Assembly (NCBI GenBank): GCA_944324805.1
Contig: CALUXS010000003.1
Coordinates: 1 to 64,000, forward strand
Direction of reading: 5' to 3'
DNA length: 64,000 nucleotides
Source: an uncultured Acholeplasmatales bacterium
GTDB lineage: Bacteria > Bacillota_I > Bacilli_A > Acholeplasmatales > Anaeroplasmataceae
Shown: positions 15,211-23,913 of the stretch, in pieces
Layout: each line of letters opens with the position of its first letter
Position numbering within the stretch: the first letter of the stretch is position 1
Notes under the pieces: model-generated
Told to the model about the DNA's origin: nothing
The model's input: the letters and a program-made list of their open reading frames with translations, nothing else
Databases searched by the model: none
Translations under genes and position numbers: made by a program

Positions 15211-16371
15211 TTAATATGCAACAGGAACATCAATTTCCATATCTGATTTAGGATAAGTAACGCAAGGGTGAATATAATTAAACTTCTTGTCTGCTCCTCT
15301 TCTTCCGTCGCGATTTGCAGCAATTACATAATCACCTTTAATTAATTTACTATGGCAAAATCCACATCCACCAGCTCTACATTTACTAGGTGCATTTAGA
15401 CCTGCTCTTTCCATAGCAACTAAAAGAGTTTCATTTTCGTAACAAGGTATGTTATAAACTAAATCATTCATTCTAACTGTTAAATTAAATGTCTTTGGGT
15501 CTTTGATATCTAAATTTGGACAGCTAGATGCATCCTTATGAATTGCTTTATTTGGCAAATTATATTTAGCAAGCTCACTATAAATAAAATTATATAATTG
15601 AACCGGACCACACAAGAAGAATGTTGAAGACTTAATATCAACATATTTTTCTAATAAAGCTGCACTTACAAAACCATATTCATATCCTTCTACCTTTTCA
15701 TCAGAAAGTACATAAACAACCTTAACTCCTTTTTGTGCAATTTCATCAAGCTCTTCCTTATAAGCAATTTTATCTTTTGTTCTACAGCCATAGAATAAAG
15801 TCATATTATAATCTTCTGTTCCCTCTAATAAGGATTTTGCCATTGAAATAAATGGTGTAATACCACAACCACCTGCAACGCAAACAATATTTTTACTATC
15901 ACGAAGCGTTTCGTAATGGAATTCGCCAGAAGGTTCAGTCATTATAAATAAATCTCCAACTTTAGCTTTATCATGCATATATGTTGAAAAATATCCTGCC
16001 TTATCAATTCCTAGACATAGTCTATTTCTCAAAGCATCTTTTGGAGATGATGCAATTGAATAAGCACGTGTTACTAAAGATTCATCAATTTTAGTTTGCA
16101 ATGCTACATATGATCCTGCTCTAAAAAATGGGAAAGAATCTCCATCTACTCTTTTAAAAGTAAATTCTTTCATTGTTTCAGTTAATTTACGTACTCCTAC
16201 AAGTTCAACTTGCATATATCCAGGATGTAAACGTTTAGCTAACTCATTTGTTCTATATGTTTCAGGAAGAGGAGTATTAGCACCATTTGCTAGAGCTTCT
16301 CTTCTAAGTGGAATCATCTTCTTAAAACGAAGCATATCTAAAAAGCCAAATATTTGTCTTCTAAATTTCAT
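15211..16371 (-). CDS. Ferredoxin-NADP reductase-like flavoprotein with C-terminal 2Fe-2S domain
   Basis: The 386-residue protein has three redox parts. The FAD domain has RAYS at 102-105, the NAD(P) domain has AGGCGITPF at 166-174, and the C-terminal plant-type 2Fe-2S ferredoxin domain has Cys331, Cys336, Cys339 and Cys370. This FAD/NAD/2Fe-2S order matches electron-transfer components of oxygenase and reductase systems. It should pass electrons from NAD(P)H to a partner, most simply the CrtI-like flavoprotein two bases upstream. About 45 N-terminal residues precede the FAD domain (basic, KFRRQIFGFLDMLRFKKM) and may bind the partner or the membrane. Confidence 0.86.
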   Translation of the reverse strand: MKFRRQIFGFLDMLRFKKMIPLRREALANGANTPLPETYRTNELAKRLHPGYMQVELVGVRKLTETMKEFTFKRVDGDSFPFFRAGSYVALQTKIDESLVTRAYSIASSPKDALRNRLCLGIDKAGYFSTYMHDKAKVGDLFIMTEPSGEFHYETLRDSKNIVCVAGGCGITPFISMAKSLLEGTEDYNMTLFYGCRTKDKIAYKEELDEIAQKGVKVVYVLSDEKVEGYEYGFVSAALLEKYVDIKSSTFFLCGPVQLYNFIYSELAKYNLPNKAIHKDASSCPNLDIKDPKTFNLTVRMNDLVYNIPCYENETLLVAMERAGLNAPSKCRAGGCGFCHSKLIKGDYVIAANRDGRRGADKKFNYIHPCVTYPKSDMEIDVPVAY

Positions 16372-16373
16372 AA

Positions 16374-17921
16374 TTACTTTGCCTCCTTTTTCAATTCACC
16401 AGCGGTTTGACGCCCAGAAATATCACCTGACACGTAAGCACTTGAATAGCCAGAAGAACGCATTGCATATCCACCTGCGAATCGTAGTCCTTTAAATATA
16501 TAATCTTCTTTCATCATCATCATACGAGGCATTAATGAGTCCCAATCTCCTGTTTCATACCCATATATTACACCTTGTGGATGACCACAGTAGCGAGCAT
16601 AAGTTGTAGGAGAAGCTACAGCAATTTCCTCTATAGAATCCTTAATTTTACAACCTGTTTCACGTTCAAATACTTCTATCATATCCAATGCTATTTTATC
16701 CTTCATTTTGAAGTATTCCTCTTCTATCACATTTCCCCATGCATCTGACATAAACATAGTTGTAAAATACATCATACATGTTCCCTTTGGTGAACAGTCT
16801 GGATAAGCATTATTTAAGCATACTGTCGCTTGAACATGATTAGTATCAATGTTTTTCATCAATTCATATTGCTTGACACTATCAGCAGTATCATAAATAA
16901 AATAATTATGGCTCTTAATTCCTAATTCTTCAGCAGACTTATTTAATCCTAAAAATAGTGTAAATCCTCTTCCCGCAAATTTTCTAGAATTTGCTCTTCT
17001 AACCATTTGTTCAGTAACTGACTTTTTATCTAATAACCTACCATAAACAATATGTGGAGAACAGTTGGCTATAACATGATTAGTTTTTACAATAATTTCA
17101 TTATTTATTTCAACTGATTCAATTTCATTGTTTGAATTTGTATGAATAGCAGTAGCTTCACTATTATACCAAACATCGCCACCTAGTTCCCTAATTCTTT
17201 CTTCAAGAGCAAGACTTATCTCATGACTACGCATCTTTGGCATCCAAGCATCTTTAGTAATATATCTTATAACCATTGAACCATAATGCAAGAAACTCAT
17301 TCTATCTAAATCAATACCAAGATAACACCAATAAGCACTCAATATATCTTTTGCTTTTTGTGGCATTTTTAAAGTATCTAATACTTCATTTACTGAATAA
17401 GAACCTGCTTTAACAAAATTTGGGAAAGTTTTGCGCATGTAGTTTGAATCTGTATTTCCATTTACAGAGTTTGAATATGTTTGTGCTGCTCTAACCTCTT
17501 CGCATAATTCAAAAAATTCAGTAATTGACTTTTTTGATTCAGGGCAAACCTCAACCATTTTATCAATAAATGCTTGCTTACCAAATGGCATTGTAACATC
17601 ATACTTTTTATCAGTTGTAATTAGATGATATGCCTCAGGTATTCTAATCCAATCAATTTTGTCTTCTACTCCTAAGTCTCTAAATAATGTTCGAATGTCA
17701 CCTGGATCTTCTTTAGAACCAAAATCATTTAATTCATGTAGTGAAGCTTCAAACTCAAAACGTCCACGCTTGAAACTAGTAGCAAAACCACCAGGCAAAT
17801 TGTGTTTTTCAACTAATAAGCAAGAAAATCCAGCTTGTAAAACACGAATCGCTGCTACTAAGCCACCATTACCTGCACCTATTACAACTACATCATAATT
17901 TTTATTTGCTTCTCTTTTCAT
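16374..17921 (-). CDS. CrtI/phytoene-desaturase-like FAD-dependent oxidoreductase
   Basis: The protein (about 515 residues) begins with an ADP-binding Rossmann motif (VVVIGAGNGGLVAA) and the CrtI/amine-oxidase-like continuation LVEKHNLPGGFATSFKRG. The C-terminus has the second FAD contact GLRFAGGYA. I chose ATG at 17921 because GAAAGG lies 8 bases upstream; an ATG eight codons earlier would overlap the tetR stop. Relatives desaturate, saturate or isomerise polyenes and retinoid-like lipids. No carotenoid synthesis genes are near, so phytoene is doubtful. It pairs with the 2Fe-2S reductase, and both follow a TetR gene; a reductive modification of an unsaturated substrate is an inference. Confidence 0.8.
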   Translation of the reverse strand: MKREANKNYDVVVIGAGNGGLVAAIRVLQAGFSCLLVEKHNLPGGFATSFKRGRFEFEASLHELNDFGSKEDPGDIRTLFRDLGVEDKIDWIRIPEAYHLITTDKKYDVTMPFGKQAFIDKMVEVCPESKKSITEFFELCEEVRAAQTYSNSVNGNTDSNYMRKTFPNFVKAGSYSVNEVLDTLKMPQKAKDILSAYWCYLGIDLDRMSFLHYGSMVIRYITKDAWMPKMRSHEISLALEERIRELGGDVWYNSEATAIHTNSNNEIESVEINNEIIVKTNHVIANCSPHIVYGRLLDKKSVTEQMVRRANSRKFAGRGFTLFLGLNKSAEELGIKSHNYFIYDTADSVKQYELMKNIDTNHVQATVCLNNAYPDCSPKGTCMMYFTTMFMSDAWGNVIEEEYFKMKDKIALDMIEVFERETGCKIKDSIEEIAVASPTTYARYCGHPQGVIYGYETGDWDSLMPRMMMMKEDYIFKGLRFAGGYAMRSSGYSSAYVSGDISGRQTAGELKKEAK

Positions 17922-17934
17922 ATTTTTTCCTTTC

Positions 17935-18546
17935 TCACTTTTCAAGTGTTATAAAGTGTAATTTTTGTCGCCAACTATTAAATTCTATTTCATTAGTTAT
18001 ATGTTTATAATATCTTAATAAAATATAAAACATTTCATCTAATTCTTTTTCTAGATCTAAGCTTGAAAATTTTTTATATCCAGATGCTATCATTACTCCA
18101 AGTGAATAACAATAATTAGTCATTTTTTCATGAAAATTTCTTGCTTCATCCTTTGATAACTCTAGATACTTTTCTAATAGCGAAATAGTCTTATTATAGT
18201 TAATATCTTCAATCTCTATTTCTGAATCTTTTCTCTTTCGTAAATATAAAAACTTAAATAACTCTGGTTCAGAACTAGCAAATTCTAAAAAGGATAAGCC
18301 AAATCTTTTATATGCATTATCGCTAATGGCCTTATTAGTTATTTCCTCAAAACGTTTTCGTGAATAATCTAATAATCTCTTTTTCAAAGATACCATACCA
18401 TCAAAATGAAAATAGATTGGCTGAGTAGAAATATTAAGCTTTTTAGCAATATTTCTAACCGATAGCATCTCTAAACCATCCTGACGAATCACATCTATCG
18501 CTGCCTCTAAAATATCTTTCTCACATACTTTTCTAGTTGCTGGCAT
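17935..18546 (-). CDS. TetR-family transcriptional regulator
   Basis: The 203-residue protein has a TetR HTH in residues 8-55 (LEAAIDVIRQDGLEMLSVRN, then KLNISTQPIYFHF) and an all-helical ligand domain. It is the first gene of the operon, 13 bases before the CrtI-like gene. A 6-2-6 inverted repeat 20 bases upstream of its start (18566-18579) is a good candidate operator. That makes it a likely repressor of itself and the redox pair, released by their substrate or product. Confidence 0.88.
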   Translation of the reverse strand: MPATRKVCEKDILEAAIDVIRQDGLEMLSVRNIAKKLNISTQPIYFHFDGMVSLKKRLLDYSRKRFEEITNKAISDNAYKRFGLSFLEFASSEPELFKFLYLRKRKDSEIEIEDINYNKTISLLEKYLELSKDEARNFHEKMTNYCYSLGVMIASGYKKFSSLDLEKELDEMFYILLRYYKHITNEIEFNSWRQKLHFITLEK

Positions 18547-18565
18547 TTTATCACCCTATTCAAAT

Positions 18566-18579
18566 ATAACACTTGTTAT
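18566..18579. promoter_or_regulatory. Candidate TetR operator ATAACA-CT-TGTTAT
   Basis: Perfect 6-bp arms around a 2-base centre lie 20 bases upstream of the tetR start codon. Size and position suit a TetR dimer site, but this has not been shown. Confidence 0.5.
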
Positions 18580-18622
18580 TATTCAATATTATTTTACTCT
18601 TTTATTCTTTACAATGCAAGTT

Positions 18623-19792
18623 TTATTTTAACAAGACTTTTGAGATTATTAATAAGCCCTTATCTTTAACACTATAATCATCATAATTGGAGATTACGTT
18701 ATATTTTTCACCATAATTTCTTACTAAGTTAATTAAAATTGATAAACTATTTGCCTCATCAAATTCAACAATTTGTTTTCCTTCCCATTTAATTTTCTTA
18801 GTCATTAATCTATCATATAAAAATAAATATCCTTCTAATAAATGTAAATCTATTTTTCTATAATACCATTTTTCTAAATTATAAATGTCATATCCTTCTA
18901 AACAAGCAAGATCTATGAAATCACAAATTCCTTTGAAAGCCATAATAGAATAACTTTTTGATTTTGTTCTTAATAATTCTAATGGCATACTTCCATCTTC
19001 TTTTAATTGCCTTTCAATTCTATTACTAATAAAACCATAGCATAATACTCTAATTTCATCATTATTTTCTGCAATTCTTTCTAAAACTAAGCATAACAAA
19101 TCATAATATATGCCGTGATTATTTTGCCCATCCTTTTCTTCAAGAGCAATTGGACTATATTTTATCCATTTTAAAAATTCCATACACCAAAATTTTATGT
19201 CTTGATAAAAATCCTCTTCAATATAAGACATTTTATATAAACTATAAAACAAATTTAACGCATATGTGAAATTAGCAAAATCAATTATACCAATTCCCCT
19301 TCCATCGTTTACTCCTTTTATTAATTGTGCATGATTCATATTTGGATTCATTTTTGTTTTTGAATCTATAAAAAACACTTTCAAGCGTTCTTTAGCCTTC
19401 TCATAATAAATCTTATTATCGCTAATAAAATATTCTAATAAATGCTGATAAACAACAAATGCTGTAGATTTCAACTTATTTTTATCGTAAAAATCATTTT
19501 CAGGCGTGCTCTTTCCATCATAATTGATGTACGGAAGTCCATCTTTGGTATTTGGATTAGGCCAATAGTAAGCAGCTAAAGATACATAATCATTTTTAGA
19601 ATAAGATAAACATAATTCCTCACTCTTATCTGTAACTGTATAATTAGGTATCTCATCTAAATATTTAAAGAATGTTAAATATTCATCAATTTCCTTTTTT
19701 GTAATCTTTTCTTTTAATTCTGATAATAAATCTTTATTCCACATAATATAGTGGTGAATTGTTGTAAATGGTATCGCTTTTACTTCTTTCAT
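18623..19792 (-). CDS. Alginate-lyase-superfamily (PL5-like) protein, no signal peptide
   Basis: The 389-residue protein matches the Alginate_lyase family (alpha/alpha toroid) by several conserved blocks. AYYWPNPNTKDGLPYINYDG is at 74-93 and NNHGIYYD at 224-231, where Asn/His in NNH correspond to active-site residues of PL5. EDGSMPLELLRTKSKSYS is at 265-282, with the conserved Arg and Tyr. Known members are usually exported and degrade uronate polymers. This one lacks a signal sequence, so it should be cytoplasmic and may act on imported oligosaccharides, or not be a lyase at all. It is a single-gene unit, tail-to-head with zupT and separated from it by a terminator. Confidence 0.72.
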   Translation of the reverse strand: MKEVKAIPFTTIHHYIMWNKDLLSELKEKITKKEIDEYLTFFKYLDEIPNYTVTDKSEELCLSYSKNDYVSLAAYYWPNPNTKDGLPYINYDGKSTPENDFYDKNKLKSTAFVVYQHLLEYFISDNKIYYEKAKERLKVFFIDSKTKMNPNMNHAQLIKGVNDGRGIGIIDFANFTYALNLFYSLYKMSYIEEDFYQDIKFWCMEFLKWIKYSPIALEEKDGQNNHGIYYDLLCLVLERIAENNDEIRVLCYGFISNRIERQLKEDGSMPLELLRTKSKSYSIMAFKGICDFIDLACLEGYDIYNLEKWYYRKIDLHLLEGYLFLYDRLMTKKIKWEGKQIVEFDEANSLSILINLVRNYGEKYNVISNYDDYSVKDKGLLIISKVLLK

Positions 19793-19852
19793 ATTAAATC
19801 TCCTTTTATTTAAATAATAGCATATTTAAAAAAATATTTAGGAATTTTTTGC

Positions 19853-19882
19853 ACAAAAAAGGTTTAGCCACATTGCTAAACC
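19853..19882 (-). terminator. Terminator of zupT
   Basis: Stem GGTTTAGC / GCTAAACC (19861-19868, 19875-19882). Six T residues follow on the minus strand. Confidence 0.85.
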
Positions 19883-19888
19883 AATTTA

Positions 19889-20710
19889 TTATATAAACAA
19901 AAGTAAACTAACAGCCATAAATGCCATACCACCAATTAAACCGTATAATGACAAATGATGTTCACCATATTCTCTTGCTGCTGGTAGTAATTCATCAAAA
20001 GATATGAACACCATAATTCCTGCAACTGCAGCGAAAATAATTCCATATAGTATACTATTCATAAAAGGTAATAAGATGAACCATCCAACTACGGCTCCTA
20101 AAGGTTCTGCAAGTCCTGATAAAGATGAATATACAAAGGCCTTTTTCTTAGATTTTGTTGCCTGGTAAATAGGGGCAGAAACAGCAATTCCTTCAGGAAT
20201 ATTATGAATTGCTATTGCAAATACAATTGGTAATGCAACCTTAGGTTCTTGAATTGCCGAAACGAATGTTGCAAGACCTTCTGGAAAATTATGAATTGCA
20301 AGAGCTATAGCAGTTAATAGTCCTACCCTTAATAGTTTTCTTTTGCTGTGATATTCTCTTTTTTCTTCCTCATGTGAAAATTCATGAGGATTTTTATCTT
20401 GAGGAACTAGTCTATCAATTATTCCAATTATAAGCATTCCACCAAAAAATGCTAGAACCGTAAAAATACTGCTCCATTTTAAATCAATTTCCTGTTGTAA
20501 ATAATTAGTTGCCTCAGGCAATATTTCCATAAATGAAACATATATCATTACTCCTGCCGAAAAGCCTAAACAAATAGCCAAAAATTTCTTGTTAGTATCC
20601 TTAGTAACAAAGGCAATTAAGCCTCCGATTCCTGTAGATAATCCTGCTAATAGAGTTAGTCCAAGAGCAATAAAATAATTAGGTTCAAAACTATATATTA
20701 AGCAAGGCAT
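19889..20710 (-). CDS. zupT: ZIP-family zinc/divalent metal transporter
   Basis: The 273-residue protein has eight predicted membrane segments and both metal-site motifs of the ZIP family: HNFPEG (140-145) in TM4 and HNIPEG (169-174) in TM5. A His/Glu-rich cytoplasmic loop lies between TM3 and TM4 (HEFSHEEEKREYHSKRK). ZupT imports Zn2+ and other divalent metals without ATP. It ends with a clear terminator. No Zur-like operator was recognised. The symbol follows the close match to bacterial ZupT-type proteins. Confidence 0.9.
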   Translation of the reverse strand: MPCLIYSFEPNYFIALGLTLLAGLSTGIGGLIAFVTKDTNKKFLAICLGFSAGVMIYVSFMEILPEATNYLQQEIDLKWSSIFTVLAFFGGMLIIGIIDRLVPQDKNPHEFSHEEEKREYHSKRKLLRVGLLTAIALAIHNFPEGLATFVSAIQEPKVALPIVFAIAIHNIPEGIAVSAPIYQATKSKKKAFVYSSLSGLAEPLGAVVGWFILLPFMNSILYGIIFAAVAGIMVFISFDELLPAAREYGEHHLSLYGLIGGMAFMAVSLLLFI

Positions 20711-20732
20711 ATTCTTCTCCTTTAACTCTAAA

Positions 20733-20761
20733 AATAAAAAAAGCTTGAAATATCAAGCAAT
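20733..20761 (-). terminator. Terminator of tRNA-Leu
   Basis: Stem GCTTGA / TCAAGC (20744-20749, 20754-20759), followed on the minus strand by seven T residues. Confidence 0.8.
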
Positions 20762-20772
20762 TCTTCAAAATA

Positions 20773-20856
20773 TGGTGCGGATAACAGGACTCGAACCTGC
20801 ACGCCGGGGGCACTAGGTTCTAAGCCTAGCGCGTCTACCAATTTCGCCATATCCGC
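20773..20856 (-). tRNA. tRNA-Leu (anticodon UAG)
   Basis: An 84-nt class II tRNA with encoded CCA: acceptor GCGGATA/TATCCGC, anticodon stem CTAGG/CCTAG with loop CTTAGAA (anticodon TAG), a long variable arm (TGCCCCCGGCGT region) and T loop TTCGAGT. It reads CUN leucine codons. Confidence 0.94.
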
Positions 20857-20867
20857 ATGCAAGAAAG

Positions 20868-20896
20868 ATTATATAATAATCCTCCTTGAAAGTCAA
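20868..20896 (-). promoter_or_regulatory. Promoter of tRNA-Leu, overlapping the dnaE stop codon
   Basis: -35 TTGACT (20891-20896) and -10 TATAAT (20868-20873) are 17 bases apart. The -35 box includes the dnaE stop codon. Confidence 0.8.
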
Positions 20897-23868
20897 TCAA
20901 TTTTTTCGATAATCTCAACAAAATTTATAATTGCTTCTAATTCAAAACCTTCTTCTTGCGTTGGTGTAAGACCAAAAATATATGTATTATTTTCAGATAA
21001 TATTTTTCCTACTTCTTCAAAAAGAGTTTGAAACATAACAAAGTTAATTGAAGCAGTATCATCATATAAAACTCCCTTTAAAATTTGCTTTTGTGATTTA
21101 GTTTTAATAGTTTTCAAGTTTCTTATTCTTGCAATAACTCTAAAACTTCCACCTTTATTGAGTGCTGCAATTGGAGTTGTTCTTCTTAATTTACGCATTG
21201 ATGATATTTTTTTAGTTGGATCATATTTTAAGTAAAATCCTAAACATTTAAATTCTTGTTCAGCAAGATACTTCTCATCATATTCATTAGTTTCTTCTAT
21301 TACATCTTTTAGATATTTATCAATTAATGAGATTGTCAATGTTTTACTTTCTATTAAAGCTTTTTTTGTTTTACCAAAAACATCTAGTGCTGAACTGAAT
21401 ACTAATGATTCCATTGCTTTTACATTAATGAATGGACATCTTTTTTTAAACTCTTCAAAATTATTAAATTTGCCATTTTTTCTTTCATTTAAGATTTGAT
21501 AAGAGAGCTGATTACCTATTCCATTTATAGCAGTTAAAGGTAAATATATTTTATTACCAATTACAACAAATTTATCAGTTGATATATTTATATTTGGAGA
21601 GGAAATAATCAAATTATAGTTTCTAGCATAATTTAAATAATTTAATGTTACAGTCGGACTTCCTATAACATTATTTAAAATATTAGCAATGAAATTTCCT
21701 GGATAGTAAGTCTTAAGATAAGCCATCTGATAAGCAACTAATGCATAAGCAACACTATGTGACTTATTGAAACCATAATTTGCAAATTTTACTATATAAT
21801 CATATATTTTAGTTGCAACATCTTCAGCATAACCATTCCTTTTTGAATAGTATACAAAACGTTCTCGTTCAGATTCTAAACCTTCTAAGTTTTTCTTTGA
21901 GACAGCACGTCTTAAAAGATCTGCTTGTCCATACGAATAGGAAGCAAACTTTCTCGCAATTTGCATAATTTGCTCTTGATATACTATAAAGCCATATGTA
22001 TCCTTTAAAATAGGTTCTAAATCTCTATGTAAATATGTAAAAGGTTTACCATGCTTTCTTAATATATATTCATCAATTATTTCCATAGGACCTGGTCTAT
22101 ATAGGGCTAAAGTGGCTACTAAATCATCAAAACTAGTTGGAGAAAGTTTCATTAAGACTTTTCTTATTCCATCAGATTCTAACTGAAATATACCTAAAGT
22201 ATCTGCTTTTTTTAAAAGATTTAATACTTTGCAATCATTTAAATTTATATTTCTTAGCCAACGTGAATCTTTCCCTATTTCCTTTAGAATATTATCTATT
22301 ATAGTAAGATTTCTAATGCCTAAAAAATCCATTTTTAAAAGACCTATATCTGTTAAATCTTCAGCATCTATTTGAGATTGATATATATCATTAGGCCCTA
22401 ATTGTAGAGGTATTATATCTAATAAATCTATATCAGAAATAATAATTCCTGCCGCATGAGTTGAAGTATTTCTTGGCAATCCTTCTAATCTTTTCATTAT
22501 ATATATAAAATCATATAAATCTGGACGATACGTAAAATTCGCTAATAAAGTATCATAGTCAGTCGTTTTAGCAATTAATTTACCAATTTCTTCTAATCTT
22601 TTTCCTTCAATTTTCAAAACTCTTCCTAAATCTCTTAACGAACTTTTAGCAGAAAATGTTCCAAAAGTACTAATACTAGAAACATGAGTATCCCCATAGA
22701 ATTTTTTTACATAACTTATTACTAAATCACGTTTATTATCTGGAAAGTCAGTATCTATATCTGGCATTGTGACACGTTCTGGATTTAAAAAACGTTCAAA
22801 AATTAAACCATATTCGAGAGGGTCTACTTCAGTAATACCTAATGAATAGGCAACTAATGATCCTGCAGCACTTCCTCTTCCTGGACCAACTAAGATATCG
22901 TTCTTTTTTGCATATCTAATAAAATCCCAAACAATTAAAAAATAATCAGAAAATTGCATCTTATTTATTACATTTAATTCATTTTCCAATCTTTCATAAT
23001 AAACCTTTCGATTAGGGTTTATATGCGATAAAAGTCTACGCTCAAGTCCTTTTCTTGCTAAATTATTAAGATATGATACTGCATTTGTTCCTTCTGGTAA
23101 TGGAAATCTTGGCATCCTAACCTTTTGTTCTAATAAATTATAATTTATTTTTCCAACAAGTTCTTGGGTATTTTCTAGATATAAATCTAAGGCTTCATCA
23201 TCTATCTCATTATCTTCTAAAAATGCATAGTCGCCATCTACATTTATTTCTTCTTTCCCTTGAATCTTTTTTAAAGCTATATAAACCTTTTCATCGTCTT
23301 TTGTCAAATAAAGTTGCTGATGAACATAAATACTTTTTATATCTAATTCTCTCGCTAACGTTGCTGCAGCTAAATTTTCCTCTTTAAATTTATTCTTTTG
23401 AAAGGTAATTCCTAAATAAAAATTTTCGAACTGATTTTTATATTCTTCTAAAGCATATTTAGCCTCAACCGGACAATTAGCTACTATACTTCTAATAACT
23501 ATAGAATCATTTGCTACTAAAACTATGAAGTTACCATCTTGATATTTTATAATATCTTTTATAGTTATTTCACCTATTGCCTTTATGCTAGCAAGATGTA
23601 ATAGATTTTGATATCCTTTATATGAATATGGATATAAAAGAATAGTATCTACTTCTATGTCACGATTTATTTTTATTTCTAGACCAATTACTGGTTTAAT
23701 GCTATTTTTTTTACATAAACGATAAAATTTTAGATGACCTGCTAAATTTCCATCTGTAATTGATAAAAAATCATAGCCTTTTTGCTTGGCTAGGGAAACA
23801 TATTCATCTAAATGAACCGCATTTTCTAGAATATTAAATTCTGTTTGACCATACAAAAAGCCCTTCAT
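20893..23868 (-). CDS. dnaE: DNA polymerase III subunit alpha, DnaE type
   Basis: The 991-residue polymerase has an N-terminal PHP domain (1-200), a palm with the metal-binding MPDIDTDFPD (Asp370 and Asp372), GPGRGSAAGS (328-337), YGFIVYQEQIMQIAR, a helix-hairpin-helix region and a C-terminal OB fold (GGSFRVIARIRNLK). It is shorter than E. coli DnaE (1160) and matches the Gram-positive second polymerase that extends primers before PolC takes over. The PHP metal site looks lost: the usual H-x-H-S motif reads LYGQTEFNILENA. The -35 box of tRNA-Leu overlaps its TGA stop. polC is not in the window. Confidence 0.95.
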   Translation of the reverse strand: MKGFLYGQTEFNILENAVHLDEYVSLAKQKGYDFLSITDGNLAGHLKFYRLCKKNSIKPVIGLEIKINRDIEVDTILLYPYSYKGYQNLLHLASIKAIGEITIKDIIKYQDGNFIVLVANDSIVIRSIVANCPVEAKYALEEYKNQFENFYLGITFQKNKFKEENLAAATLARELDIKSIYVHQQLYLTKDDEKVYIALKKIQGKEEINVDGDYAFLEDNEIDDEALDLYLENTQELVGKINYNLLEQKVRMPRFPLPEGTNAVSYLNNLARKGLERRLLSHINPNRKVYYERLENELNVINKMQFSDYFLIVWDFIRYAKKNDILVGPGRGSAAGSLVAYSLGITEVDPLEYGLIFERFLNPERVTMPDIDTDFPDNKRDLVISYVKKFYGDTHVSSISTFGTFSAKSSLRDLGRVLKIEGKRLEEIGKLIAKTTDYDTLLANFTYRPDLYDFIYIMKRLEGLPRNTSTHAAGIIISDIDLLDIIPLQLGPNDIYQSQIDAEDLTDIGLLKMDFLGIRNLTIIDNILKEIGKDSRWLRNINLNDCKVLNLLKKADTLGIFQLESDGIRKVLMKLSPTSFDDLVATLALYRPGPMEIIDEYILRKHGKPFTYLHRDLEPILKDTYGFIVYQEQIMQIARKFASYSYGQADLLRRAVSKKNLEGLESERERFVYYSKRNGYAEDVATKIYDYIVKFANYGFNKSHSVAYALVAYQMAYLKTYYPGNFIANILNNVIGSPTVTLNYLNYARNYNLIISSPNINISTDKFVVIGNKIYLPLTAINGIGNQLSYQILNERKNGKFNNFEEFKKRCPFINVKAMESLVFSSALDVFGKTKKALIESKTLTISLIDKYLKDVIEETNEYDEKYLAEQEFKCLGFYLKYDPTKKISSMRKLRRTTPIAALNKGGSFRVIARIRNLKTIKTKSQKQILKGVLYDDTASINFVMFQTLFEEVGKILSENNTYIFGLTPTQEEGFELEAIINFVEIIEKID

Positions 23869-23913
23869 TTTGTCATCTCCTTGTAAGGTATTTTAACACA
23901 ACTAAAGGAAAAA

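Noticed and set aside
16374-17921. Naming the CrtI-like gene as phytoene desaturase in a carotenoid pathway
   Set aside because: There is no phytoene synthase, isoprenoid or cyclase gene nearby, and the partner is a 2Fe-2S reductase, which carotenoid desaturases do not need.
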